A DNA stretch of 64,000 nt from Kudoa neothunni (lineage: Eukaryota; Cnidaria). A program made the translations under genes and the position numbers. The notes beneath the pieces were generated by a model, which made no database searches, had not been told where the DNA came from, and saw only the letters and a program-made list of their open reading frames with translations. Positions 36,801 to 48,295 of the stretch are shown piece after piece. The stretch spans positions 4,030,001-4,094,000 of the forward strand of contig OZ199839.1 in NCBI GenBank assembly GCA_964304625.1, read 5' to 3'. Numbering within the stretch: position 1 is the stretch's first letter; each line of letters opens with the position of its first letter.

Positions 36801-36883
36801 GAACAGTAGCAGAGCGGTATGGTACCACCGCCTTCTAAGTTATGTATGATGGCTCGCGGGTTGGACCCCTGCCGCGACCGTTC
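36801..36883 (+). repeat. tRNA-like sequence (tRNA relic or second SINE head)
   Basis: TAGCAGAGCGG fits a Pol III A box and GGTTGGACCCC is a weak B box. Stems can be drawn for the acceptor (GAACAG with CCGTTC, one mismatch) and the T arm (GCGGG with CCTGC). An anticodon loop CTTCTAA would read Arg (TCT). The middle is too long and ill-paired for a working tRNA, so I favour a relic or SINE head. Confidence 0.35.
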
Positions 36884-38326
36884 ATTACATTATTGATAAT
36901 TGGATTCTTCAAACCATACTTTTGGGTTTGTACAATTCCTTTAATTAAAAGTAGGGATTGTTGTTTTTAATTATAACTGATTTTCGTCGACTTTAATCAT
37001 CACATTTTTTTAAAGTTTCGATATCCATTTTCCGGCAACATTCGAAATCTTCTAAAAAAATTGAAATGGTAGGAAACGGAGAGAAATAGATAGTTTATAT
37101 ATTGAACGGACCGGCCTAGAGAAGATGGAAATTAATTATCTCGTAAATATTGCAAAACGCCATTTTCTCCACAAGTAAATAGAATGTATTAGAAAATAAA
37201 GTCAAAGGAATATATTTCATTAAAACCCCATTTCATGACGTTTCTTTTCCTGTTATTTTTTAGGGATAGGAAAAACGGCAAAATTTAATAAGTTTTGGAT
37301 TCTGTTCCTGTTATCAACGTTCTTCTGCTATCGCTATTTGATAAGAAAAGTTTTCTTAGATTTTTTGAAGATTTATTAGAATTTTTAAAAAATGAACGTC
37401 GAAAACGACGAATTCAAACTATGGTTAACTATTTCATTCCCTCGTTCGATGCTTGAATAAAACAATTATACCTAGTTGAGGTTTTATCATTATAGACTAT
37501 TCATCAATTTTAATTGATAATTTAGTCAAATAGGATTTTGTTAGGTTAATTTTAATTTTTTCAAATATTAATTTATATTAAAAATTTTTAAAAATTGATT
37601 AACAAAAACTTTTATTGACCGGTTAACATTTGATACCATAATCATCAAAGTTTTTTTCAGAATTTTAACGCGCCCTTAAAACGCTTCGCAATAACTCTAA
37701 TATTAACCGCGGTTATGATTGGATTGTAGATCCTATTTGCTGATGGAAAAAATAAAAATGATGGTCTCATCTAGGAGAATATTCTAAAAGATGTTTTTTT
37801 TATAAATTTTTGGATCGTTATTTTTTAGGTCGAATTTCTGTATTTGTTGACTCTCAGAATTAGTTATTAAAGTACATAACTATATTTTTATTTTGATGAA
37901 CTTCCATTACAGGTATATTAATTTAAACAAAGTAATGCGCCACGTATAGAAATAAATATTTGAAGATTTCTCGTACCGAAAATCAAATACGGCTATATTT
38001 CCATTTATTAAAATGATGGTTGAATTTTTAGTGTAGAAATACTGTTATGAGACTGCGATCATTATAAAAATTTAAGTGAGAACAGTCGGACATAATTAAT
38101 AATATTGATTCCAGCGTGTTTTTAAATAATGTGCTCTCGTTATATAAAAGCGTTTATCCCTCTCAGTCTTACATTGACAACTGATTAAGATGATTTTGTG
38201 AGTACATTTACCACAAAAAATGCTCAAATCACAGAAAAATAATAGATAATGACTAAATGGGAATGTAATTAAATTATGATGTCAGAATCTGCTCGTTCAA
38301 CCCAACCGATGGTATCCATCAACGAT
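36884..38326. other. Non-coding spacer with a possible dispersed repeat
   Basis: About 36975-37410 shares short end motifs in reverse order with about 11605-12040. No gene was seen. Confidence 0.35.
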
Positions 38327-39116
38327 CTAATCAATAATCTTTCTAGTTTTGCCGAAATTCTGACCACTTTGATTAGCCCCACCAGTGTAGCCATATTGTG
38401 TGCTAACGTAGGTTTTTCCCTTTTCGATGGTTTCCTTATCGAATTCTCTCACATTTTTTTCGGATTCTTTTGGGCCTAACGTAGGGCCATGGAATCCTTT
38501 TAATTGCGCCTATAAAAATAACAATATTCCAGAAAGATTCACTTTGACAGATGATTACATGACGACCAATAGCAGTCAGTGTCATTAAAACTTGAGTCAT
38601 ATTTTGCTTTTCGTAGAGGTCAACTGTTTGGAAACTGTCACAAGATGGTATTCCATAGTTGGCAGCAAAGGCGAGAAATTTGGATATATTTTCCATCTAA
38701 TTATTTATCACAATTACGCACAATTAAGTTATCAGTAATAATAAATAAATAGAGGTATTGAACGCACCTGTTTGAAGGCCATTTTACTATCGGATATTTG
38801 AGGGATAGAACCATTCACTAGAACATTGGCCAATCTACAACAAGACAGGTTACTATCATAACTATTCGAATAGGTTTCGATTTACCTGCACAATCGTATT
38901 CCATCTTTCAAATATTCCCACACATGGTCAGCTCCGGTTTGTGTGTAGAAATTTTCTCCTATCAGATTCTGTATCCATTCCATTGCTTGTTTCTCTTCCT
39001 GTTCGTTGTATCTTGCTGCTAGCTATTAGATTATAGAGTGAGTTATGTTTTGGTTGAAAAGTTACTTTTTTTTTGACATCATGAGTCAATCCGTGAGATT
39101 CTGTTCTGTTAGCCAT
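38327..39116 (-). CDS. Calponin/transgelin family protein (Mp20/Chd64-like)
   Basis: Five exons, 39066-39116, 38886-39022, 38768-38834, 38559-38696 and 38327-38509, give 191 residues (insect Mp20 184, transgelin 201). A calponin-homology domain spans about 20-135, with AMEWIQNLIGENF, DGIRLCRLAN, MENISKFLAFAANYG and FQTVDLYEKQNMTQVL. A single C-terminal calponin repeat is recognisable as TQYGYTGGANQSGQNFG. The family binds and bundles actin in muscle and motile cells. Introns are 43, 51, 71 and 49 bp. Upstream DNA from the start codon onward is the region repeated after the second gap; the coding part is not present in that second copy. Confidence 0.94.
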
Positions 39117-39899
39117 TTTCTGGATGATAATTCCCGAAGTTCGATCGCCTGAAAATAATTTAACCTGATTAGAACCTAACCTTGATAATATAATTGAAGA
39201 AAGATAAAACTAATTGAAGTTGTTGCCAATCAACTGAAGGTTGCCGACCTTTGTTATCGTAGAATTAAGAAAGATAAGTTTCACCAACAGAATGTAGTAC
39301 AGTCGTTTATTTGTCCTCAAATTGTTAAAAACTACAGTAATTCTACGTGATAATAAATTTTCGATTTGACTCGGTTTAAAATTATGGATATAATATGATC
39401 ATTTCCCGAATAAACAAATTTTGTGATATATATGAAATTTTAGGTTCAATCCATCATTACTAAGCTTATTGTAGATGCTGAATGGATAGAATTTAAGTGT
39501 TTTAGTGGGTGGGAAGCTCTTCGGATTTTATCACGACATTCTCTACTATCTTTTTATCACAATGATACAACTCAAGTTAGCCAATATGAGAACAGATTTA
39601 AAAATAAGCAGAAAAATATTTTTGGACATGTATAAGATGTGTTGATGTTATAATAATGTTATAATGATAATACTTATTCCCATCAAAGCTATCATTATCT
39701 AATTGGATTAACTCAAGCTGCTTTGCTTAGGGTGTGACATGGTTTACATTGATATATCTCGTATTAACGATAACAAGTATATCGCATCGTTTAATAGTAT
39801 AGGTCTACTTTTACAGCTGCTTTAGTTGTAGAGATTAATATTTAGATAATAGGATCGATTAAAATCTCAATTATATCAACATCAAGTGGTGAGTTAGAG
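39117..39899. other. Upstream region of the calponin-like gene
   Basis: No gene or element was recognised before the hAT insertion. Its last 8 bases (39892-39899, agttagag) are the hAT target duplication. The whole stretch recurs at 57227-58009. Confidence 0.5.
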
Positions 39900-40280
39900 C
39901 AGCGGTTCTCAAAGTATGTTCCATGAAACAGTGGTAAGGGTTCCACAAGGTAAAGTGAAAAGCGACGTTTTACCACAACATTAGAAATCGGTAAAGATCG
40001 CATCTTATGATGTTAGTGGATTTTCACTGATAGCTAGAGTTAGTAACACTGGTGATAGCTGACTTTTATCGGTTAGCTAAGCACCAACGCACCTGCAGGG
40101 AGATGGTGCTGTTTTATTGTTAACACAATAATTTCTTCTATTCAACTAATTATGTGGATTATTTTTAAAACGCTGTAACGGAACGATGTTTTAAAAAAAT
40201 AAGTACAACATCATCTAAAGAAGATACCGAAATAGATGAACGTGAAAGTTGACTATCTGAAAGCAATAATTTTTTTGATA

Positions 40281-41708
40281 GTGTCAATTTGCACTCCATC
40301 TGTGCATGCGCGGAAGATTAAAGCATTACCTCTATATGTGTTTTTACTCTTATATTAGTCACTTCAAATAAATAATATTAGCTGCAAACGCCAAATAATA
40401 TTTTTTAAATTGACTTTTAAAAACGTGCTTCAATTATTATTTATCTTAAAAATTAAGGTCATATTTACTCGATAAAACAATTTTATGCCAACTTCCATGT
40501 ATAATAAATTAAAAAATGGTTAGATAATAATTTCAAGAAAAACTCATGTGAATATATCTTTATGCGGTTTATTAGTTTTGAGCGTAATGAGTTCAGAAGG
40601 CAGCGATTTATTCAACAAACGATTCTGTTCATTTGATAATTAAAAAAATCCTATAAAAAATTTGATATATTCTGGAAGTGCCGACTCATTTTACTTCATT
40701 TGAACGAGTTATATTCGACAAATCAAGTGTATTTTCAATATTTGGAAAAAAACTGGATTAATATTCAAAATATTTGGGCTCATGTTCATTGTCTCGATGC
40801 ACTGACATTTGGTTCTAATACAAATAATAGGATTGAACAAAAGCATGACAAGATAAAGAATTTATGTCAAAATCATCGTTAATTCATCAAGTCAATTCAA
40901 TACTCAATTACTGCAAGCCCATCCATTGTGATGATTAATAAAAAATGATCTGATTCTCATGAAGAACAAAATTGTTGATGATGATATTTTGGTAATTATA
41001 AATCGTTTGTCCAATTTTTCCGCTGATAAAATTCAATCAGAGACTTAAAATCTGAAATTATAATCAATTTGGAACTTAAAAAACATGTTCTTTTTTCACA
41101 TTATTTCTTGTTCAACAATGATTACGTTTCAAGATAATATATACAAGTTTGATTGTACATTTTTTCAACAATATTCTCTCTCATGAAAACATTTAATTGC
41201 AAAGGTAAAATCTTTAATTTTGACTTCTGATTCTATGTGCATTGGAAGATGGTTTATACAAACAATTATAAACTTCCCCGATAATGATTCACAAAATATC
41301 GGCTTGATTGTTTTACCAATCAATAAACATTTAAAATCAAAGTTTAAAAACAACAAAAAATTGTTTTGAAATATTGGATCAATTAAATACACTTGGTAGT
41401 AGTCAATACAACGAATTTTACAAGAGCCTAAAAAACTTAAAAGATCAGTGCGAGAATAAAACCACATTTTCCATAAATCAATCAAATGAAAAAATTCCAA
41501 CTCGTATGATTTCAATTTTCGTTCCATTCAAATAAAAGGAAGACTAAAACAATTAAAAACTGTGTTGATAACAAAGAAGTAGAAAAAATATTATTTATCG
41601 TTTTTTGTTATTAGTGATTTTCCGCGACAACTAATATAAGAGAAAAAGTACATATAGAGATAATGCTTTAATCCTCCGCGCATGCACCGAGGGAGTGCAA
41701 ATAGACGC
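40281..41708 (+). mobile_element. SWIM-domain transposase element with about 79-bp terminal inverted repeats
   Basis: 40281-40359 and 41630-41708 are inverted copies (shared blocks ATTTGCACTCC, GTGCATGCGCGGA, GATTAAAGCATTA and CTCTTATATTAGT). The interior encodes EKNWINIQNIWAH and TFGSNTNNRIEQKHDKIK at 40700-40882, the pattern of ZSWIM1/3-like proteins and related MULE-type transposases. Further on, decayed frames near 41130-41210 keep a possible CX(n)CKH SWIM-like zinc motif. The frame is heavily broken. Target duplications could not be fixed, so the superfamily (Mutator-like is my best guess) is uncertain. Confidence 0.6.
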
Positions 41709-42437
41709 CATCAATTCTAAAATCACAAAATATATTCCAATTTATTACGTTTATTAAATCGTTTTCTTTATTATAGTATGTATTTACTATATACTATTCT
41801 CCTTTCAATAAATGTGTTAGAAATAAAATATTTTTGTTGTTATAATAAGTATTTATCTATAAGTTTCGTTCCACAATCTTAATTTGCTTAACCCTTTCGT
41901 TCCCAATGTCCCATCGGTGAGACAAACAATTTAAACATTAATTACGATTTCAGTTTACCATTATCATACTTTAAATGTGAATAATTAATCTCTACTTGTT
42001 GATATTAATATTATATTTACACCACTAATTAAATAATCAAATAATATTTATTATAATAAGCATTTAAATCATCGCCGTCCATTAAAGCAATGAAACGAAA
42101 AGTGATTGATTAATATACCATGAATATGGTGTAATAAATAAACGATAACTTTTTTTAATAATATATAAATAAATGACAAATTAATAATAAATCATATAAA
42201 CTTCACGTGGGTCATATAAGGGACAATGGGGTTTCGAGGAACGCCGAAGATTGGGGTAATGGATCATGACCAAGTTTTCGAAAATGATGATGAGGAAGAA
42301 ACCTTGACTGAGGTCGTTGTTTTCCAGATGCAGATATTTCGGAACCAGACATTATTTGTGACATCGAAGATGCGTCTTTTTTGGAAACTATTACTCATGA
42401 CGAAAATTATGACCAAACTCAAAATTCTGAGAGTTCC

Positions 42438-42509
<72 letters not shown>
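42438..42509 (+). repeat. (GAT)24 microsatellite in the piggyBac transposase
   Basis: Twenty-four GAT units code for poly-Asp in the acidic N-terminal region of the transposase. The duplicate copy at 60548-60580 has 11 units. The long Ile and Met runs in other frames are artefacts of the same repeat. Confidence 0.95.
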
Positions 42510-43116
42510 ATGCAACCAGACTTCAATTTTCCAAAAGATTTTGTTCCACCAAATATAGAAAATGGATTAGAGATATCTACCACAAATTTTGATGAGTTGA
42601 AAGATCGGGTTATAACGATAGACTACTTTAAATTCTATTTTGGCAACGATCTCTTCGAAAATATTGTCTTAGAATCAAATATATATGCCGTTCAGCGAAA
42701 TTCCGGTTTCAAAACCGATATTGAAGAAATTCAAAAATACATTGGTGTCTTGATTATCATGGACATAGTTAAAATGCTCAGCTATAGATGTTACTGGGCC
42801 AAACTCCTGCAATATCCCCTTGCTACTGAATGTGTCTGGAGAAATCGCTTCAGGCAATATCGAAATAATTACACTTCGTATATGATACTAACATTGTAAC
42901 CGACCTAAACTCTCCCAAATGACAAAATTGCAAAAATTCGCCCTTTACTAAATTCGATCAGAGAAACCTGCCTGAAAGTAGAATACGAGAGGAATAATTC
43001 TATAGATGAGAAAATTATTCCTTTTAAAGGAAAATGCAAGGCTAAGCAGTATATTCCGAAAACCGACAAAATGAGATTTCAGAATGTTTGCCAGATGTGG
43101 TATTAGTGGATTGGTA

Positions 43117-45075
43117 CAGTGGGTGACGGCTAATTCGCACTTTTATTTAACGTATGCGCAAAAGATTTTGGTCGATTTTATAAGAAATGTGATATTATCC
43201 TATTCTTTTAAAATAAAATTTGTTATTTTCGTTTGCTTAAATCCTTTTTTTGGATTAGAAACATTTCCTCCTCTAGTTTGTGAAGATAATCCAAAATATT
43301 TGATCCATTCTAAATGAAATCTCCCTTTAAATAATCAGAGCATTCCAGCGTTTCTTTCGTGGTATATGACTCTTCTTTGTATGTTTCGGGTTCGCAATCA
43401 GACTGTTCTTCTACATTCATGGTTACGCCGCTGTTTCAATGGTTGTCCTCAAATTCACAGACTTGAACGAGTTCTTCTTTATCTTGGCATTGTATTATCT
43501 TTGGATTGTCGATTCCATCTAAATTTCATGGTTTTCAAGTCCGTCGATGTATAATTATTAAGTTTGTAAAAAATAGTAATAAGGATCTTCGTTATCATCG
43601 AATCTAAATCCAGCTTTCTTGAAACAATTGGATATGGTTTGGATCGTTATGTGTTCCCACGATTTTTTTACAAGTACCAACGCATCTAATAAATCAACTG
43701 ATTTAAGTTCGACATCATTCTCAACTAAAAATGTAGATCTATTTATTAGATATCTTCTATAAACAGCTTTAAATGAATTAGTAATCCCTTGAGCCACAGG
43801 TTGTAGAACACTAGTTGTGTTTTTAGGGAAAAATATAATTCATTATTTGATAATTGTAATGGTGAATGGCAACTCGCATTATCAAGAAATAGCACAATTT
43901 TTTTGTTCTCCTTGAAATTAGCATTTAATTTAACTAAATATTTTTTAAATATCTCCGAGGTCATCCATGCTTTCTTATTGGAGAAGTAAGGGACTGGAGT
44001 ATCTTTCAAATTTTGAAAACACCTTGGTTTTTCATGATGACCAATCATTAATGGTTCCATTTTTTCGCCTAATAGTGATGCTCCAAATAAAAGCGTAACT
44101 TTTTTTTGATCGCTTTGAGCATTTTGCATTTACTTCAGTAGATAGAACATAATTTCTTCCTAAATCAGGTTACCATAAATACTTTCGAGTGAATATAATG
44201 TATTGTAAAATAGTTCATAAAAAATTCCAATCGGTATTTGTCGTTGATTGACATAAATTAAATGTTGATATAATTATTTTTTTACGACATGTAACAAATT
44301 AATGATGATTTTTGTCGTTGTTGTATAGCTTATATATCTTACTGGGATGTTGCTGACAGAATAGAGCTGTTTCATCAAGGTTTTACACTTGTTCAGCTTT
44401 ATAATTTTTCAATATATTTTTTAATTGAAGTTTCCAATCATCGACAGTTTCCATGTTTACCATGTTTGCCTCACCATGAAAATTTAGTCGTCGTAAATTA
44501 AATCTTTCTTCGAATCCGCGAAACCAACCATAGCTCATACCTTCCGCTTCTTTATTAATGTTTTATGCAAATTCATTTCGTTTCGAAATAATTTCCAATG
44601 ACGAAATTCCCAATTTTGTAGACCTCATCCATATTAACCGCTCAAAAACTTGTTGATCAATTTCATCATTTGAATCATTTTTCAAGGTTTTACCATTTCC
44701 TTTGACTATTTCGGTCTCAGCGGAGCTCTTTATTTTAGCGTTTTTTGGAGGCTGAGTTTCGAAGTATCTAATAATATTATATTTTTCGGTAAGTGCCATC
44801 CATTTATGCTTTCTTTGTTCACCCATATTTCCGTATTAAATGATACCGGCGCGCGTTTTGCATCCCTGCTCCACGGAAATTAGTGCGAATTATCCATCCA
44901 TGGGTTTAACTCATAAAATTTTCTTATATTTAATAGGACGAAACATTTTTAAGTTGTATAATGCCGTAATTAATAATTCTACTCATATATATATATATAT
45001 ATATAATGATAAAAATCTCAAGGTTTATTTATTTTGGCGACAATGAAAAAAGTGCGAATTAGCCGTCACCCACTG
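43117..45075 (-). mobile_element. Tigger/pogo element inserted in the piggyBac transposase
   Basis: The terminal repeats CAGTGGGTGACGGC (left) and its complement (right, ending at 45075) agree over about 28 bp and are flanked by TA (43115-43116 and 45076-45077), the Tc1/mariner target. The transposase is on the minus strand. Its length of 1959 bp is close to a complete Tigger. It splits the piggyBac gene, so it is younger than that element. Confidence 0.88.
43558..44826 (-). pseudogene. Tigger transposase pseudogene (CENP-B-like HTH plus DDE_1)
   Basis: The first part (44563-44826, MGEQRKHKWMALTEKYNII) is the CENP-B/pogo N-terminal helix-turn-helix region. FEERFNLRRLNFHGE follows in broken frame near 44480. 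The DDE core has NLDETALF (first Asp) and VLFLDNASCHSP (second Asp, 43746-44129). The last part (43558-43797) holds AWxxV-like WEHITIQTISNCFKKAGF, typical of Tigger C-termini. At least two frame changes and two in-frame stops make it non-functional. Confidence 0.8.
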
Positions 45076-46299
45076 TATACGATTTTCACCTCTATGATGG
45101 AAATAAACCAAATGTGCGTAGAAGTTGTGGACTTACATCTGGTGATTTTGTTATTAAGCTTTGTGAAAGTTTGCCTTACGACAGTAACCATTATGTTTAT
45201 TTTGACAGTTGGTTTACTTCTATTCCACTCCAAATTTTTCTAAAGAAAAGAAATATTTTTTCATTTGGAACGATGCGCTCACATAGAGTGAAAAGATCTT
45301 CATTGATGATCGACAAAGAACTCAAGAAATTAGGACGCGGCTCATATGATTATGTCGGAGATCCTAAAAACGGTATATATCTTACACGTTGGTTTGATAG
45401 CTCTGTTGTCACTCTCTCTTCTACCCACTCCCCAATTGAGCCTGTTTCAGTTACAAGGGGATTTGACCGACCCAAGAAAAGAATAATGGAGGTAATTTGT
45501 CCAGCAGTTGTCAACGAATATAATAAAAACATGGAGAGGTTGACCTCTCTGACATGTTGATGTCGCTTTATGTTATGTAACACAAATGCAGGAAATATTA
45601 TCATCAAATTTTCTTCTGGTTCTTGAACACATCAATAATCAATTCTTGGACATTATACCGACGAAATTTAGCTGTTAGAAATGTACCGAATAAGAATATT
45701 TTAGATTTATTAGATTTTTCATCAAGTATAAGTGAAACTCTTATATTTTACAAAAAAAAGGGGAAGACCATCTAAACCCTCCTTGAAACCGAAGATTATG
45801 ATTTCAGTACAAAAAAAGTGCAGGTTATCGGCCAAGTCAGGTTTGATAACGTAGGTCACTATCCTGAGATACGTATCGACAGGACTAGGTGTCGCGTTTG
45901 TCAAATGGAAACTAGATTATGTTGTATGAAATGCAACTCATACTGTTGTTTAACCGCGGAGAAAAATTGTTTTTTTTCAACATCATACAGAAAAAAAGTG
46001 TATAATTATTTAAATCCATAAATATGTGTGTTCGTGCGCACGCACATCCACATTATGACTTCTTTATATTCCCATTGTCCCATATATAGATCAGTTGAAA
46101 AATTAAGCATAAATTCCAACAAAATATTTCGGTTTGCTCAAAAATAATTAGAATTGAAAAAACAAACACAGTTAATATAGAATAATAATTTTCAAAACGA
46201 AAAAAAATTGGGAGCGAAAGGGTTAATTTAGATAAGAGTTCCATTATATTACAAATAATATAAACGGGCTAAAAAAGTATGAGAACCAGTAAGTTAGAG

Positions 46300-46859
46300 T
46301 GATCTCATCGGTATCACAAATTTAGTGTTAATCCGCATTAAACAAACAATGAGGGGTTATTTTTATTATAAACTAAACCAACAATTATTTGACATTTTCT
46401 ACGAAAATTAACATATCTGTTTGTTATAATATGTCGATCAGAATACATATGTAACATCTTAAACATTCCATGTATCACTCATTACAATTACGATCGTTAT
46501 ATTTGATTTTTTCTATTGGAAATTATCTGCATTCGTATAATTAATAGTAATAAATAAAAATAAACTAATCAAATTAATTACTTAAAAATTAAGAAATCTA
46601 CCAATAATCACACTTTCGGATCACAGTTTTATCAGTTGATCAAATAGATGATTATTTACGAGTTAATTATATGTTGGAATTATGCTCTCTTGCAAACAAA
46701 CAATGATGACCTTACCCATTATCTCTCAATTTTCATCCACAATGTTTCTATTATAATCATTTGAGATGTCTATGAAATATTCATTAATTGTTCAAAGTAA
46801 GGATTTTGTTCGAAACCACATTCAAAACAAATAATATTTTTGGCGCTAAAAATAATGGG
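46300..46859. other. Upstream region of the membrane-protein gene
   Basis: AT-rich, no gene or repeat seen. It must contain the promoter of the gene starting at 46860. Confidence 0.4.
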
Positions 46860-48127
46860 ATGATGAGACTGGTTTTATGGTTACCGTTATTGCTATGGCT
46901 ATCGATTGATTACACACTGACTAAAACCTCTGTCGACTTAATTGGGACGTCATTCAATTATTTTAACAGAAAAAGATGTGATATGTCCCTTACTAAACAC
47001 TGCTACGGTAATTTATGTATATGAGAATATTCTGCAACTAATAATTCATTCATTAGGTCTTAATTTTAATTCAAAACATCTGCATCGATTTGGTTCTATA
47101 TTTAAGAGATTTTTACCCGAAATAGATGTGTACCTGGAATGCGAGGGACCAAATCCTTACATTGAAGTCTACCTCAATGATGATCTCACATTTTCGTCAC
47201 AAATCAATTTTCAAAATGGTCTAACCGTTACCAACGGTGTAGCGAAACAATATTGGACCAAATTGTACAATCATTTAAATATAACAGTAATAACAATTGT
47301 GTGGGTTGTTGATTGGAGTCGTATTGTATTCAAGGAAAAATCTTCCGGTTATTCTATGGAAACATTGCTATCGAATTTGGAAGTCACCTTGGGGAGTTAT
47401 GCCTATTTGTCAACCACCTTATGTGACCGTAATTATTTATTTTAATTTTAATTTGTTAACAGTATTTGTAGATTTTAATAAATCTGATAATTACTTCTCA
47501 AAATGGCCCGCTAAACAACATCAAACAGAACAATTTGAGCATCGAATTTGTATCTCATTGTTAGAAACAACGAAATTCGATAAACTCATTTAGTGTACTA
47601 TGTTTCTATGTATGGAAAACAGACAGGATACCTGAAAGATTTCAGAAAGGTGGTGATAGAATGCATCGGTGGAGACGGTCCTCGTAATCCTCACCACAAC
47701 AACCCAAGTATTCCATAAAAATTAGATATCTTTTCGAAACCTAATCATACTATTGGGGATTTTTAGTATACGACTTTTCGACCGATGAGTACTATGAATA
47801 TATGCCATTGTTATTTATTCAGAATTTCTTTGTATTCACTCTATCTCCGACTATGCCGCAACTCTGCTCCAACCAAACAAAATATTGTATGTGGGGTTGT
47901 TTTTCAATTGAGCTTTAATACGAAACAAACATTTAGATGCAAGATTGTATAGAAACTCCCTCTCTTCTACTGTCTATCGATATGTGTTTTCTATTGGAAT
48001 GCTGATCATATTAAGTGTCATTGCGGTTGTGTTGGCCAAGACCTACCATAAAGAAAAATCTTCTCATGATTATGCCGGGACACTCACCATGAAATCCTAT
48101 CAAAAACTTGTTGAAAACGATAAATGA
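46860..48127 (+). CDS. Unrecognised type I membrane glycoprotein with a YXX-phi tail
   Basis: Seven exons, 46860-47007, 47057-47286, 47335-47428, 47472-47549, 47594-47707, 47767-47886 and 47937-48127, close in frame to 324 residues with introns of 43-59 bp. The start is the first of two Met (MMRLVLWLPLLLWLS), giving a signal peptide. The lumenal part has several cysteines and NXS/T sites (NIT, NKSD, NQTK). One membrane helix (about 277-296, SIGMLIILSVIAVVLA) precedes a 28-residue cytosolic tail that holds SYQKL at 315-319. YQKL fits the tyrosine-based sorting signal used by lysosomal and endosomal proteins. I do not recognise the family. The fold and function are unknown; lysosomal location is inference from the tail. 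The gene runs tail to tail with EMC2, 168 bp apart. Confidence 0.7.
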
Positions 48128-48295
48128 TAAAGTTCGCGCTGTATGAGCTACATTAAGTTACGTTATACTCGTTAAACCTTTTATCATGTCCACGATTTAC
48201 AGAAATTATTTGCACATTTATCATTCATGCAATTTATGCGCAATAATGAGCCATTTTAATGGTAAAAATTTCAAAAACTACAATTCAATCAATTA
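48128..48295. other. Convergent 3' region between the membrane-protein gene and EMC2
   Basis: Both stop codons face this 168-bp spacer, so the 3' UTRs are short or overlap. No clear polyadenylation signal was identified. Confidence 0.5.

Larger units (their letters stand above)
41892..46222 (+). mobile_element. piggyBac element interrupted by a Tigger element
   Basis: TTAA lies at 41888-41891 and 46223-46226. The ends CCCTTTCGTTCCCAAT and, read inward from the right, CCCTTTCGCTCCCAAT differ at one of 16 positions. Without the 1959-bp Tigger it is about 2.37 kb, the normal size. The transposase begins near 42381 with an acidic N-terminus that includes a poly-Asp tract coded by (GAT)24. It breaks off at 43116 and resumes at 45078 with FDSWFTSIPLQIFLKKRN (second catalytic Asp). 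The Cys-rich tail CRVCQMETRLCCMKC is near 45890-45960. A stop at 42897 and frame changes on both sides of the insert mean this copy is dead. Confidence 0.88.
39900..46291 (+). mobile_element. hAT-like element hosting three further elements
   Basis: The left end is CAGCGGTTCTCAAAGTATG; the right end, read inward, is TACTGGTTCTCATAC. An exact 8-bp duplication agttagag flanks it (39892-39899 and 46292-46299). Removing the two direct inserts (40281-41708 and 41892-46222) leaves about 630 bp, the size of the other hAT derivatives in this window. The remaining left part may hold a scrap of transposase N-terminus near 40160-40260, and AATAAA signals in 41800-41840 could be its old 3' end. hAT assignment rests on the end motif and the 8-bp duplication. 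Confidence 0.7.

Noticed and set aside
38276-38479. Plus-strand 67-codon frame
   Set aside because: Antisense to the last exon of the calponin-like gene, which has the conserved repeat.
41165-41527. Minus-strand 120-codon frame (and its copy at 59275)
   Set aside because: It lies antisense to the decayed SWIM transposase region, whose plus-strand fragments match a known pattern better.
42264-42515. Frames with long Ile or Met runs across the GAT repeat
   Set aside because: They are other-frame readings of (GAT)n; only the Asp frame continues into recognisable piggyBac transposase.
46860-48127. Assignment of the membrane protein to GLMP
   Set aside because: Only a DEYYEY-like patch and overall topology agree; cysteine pattern and length do not support the call.
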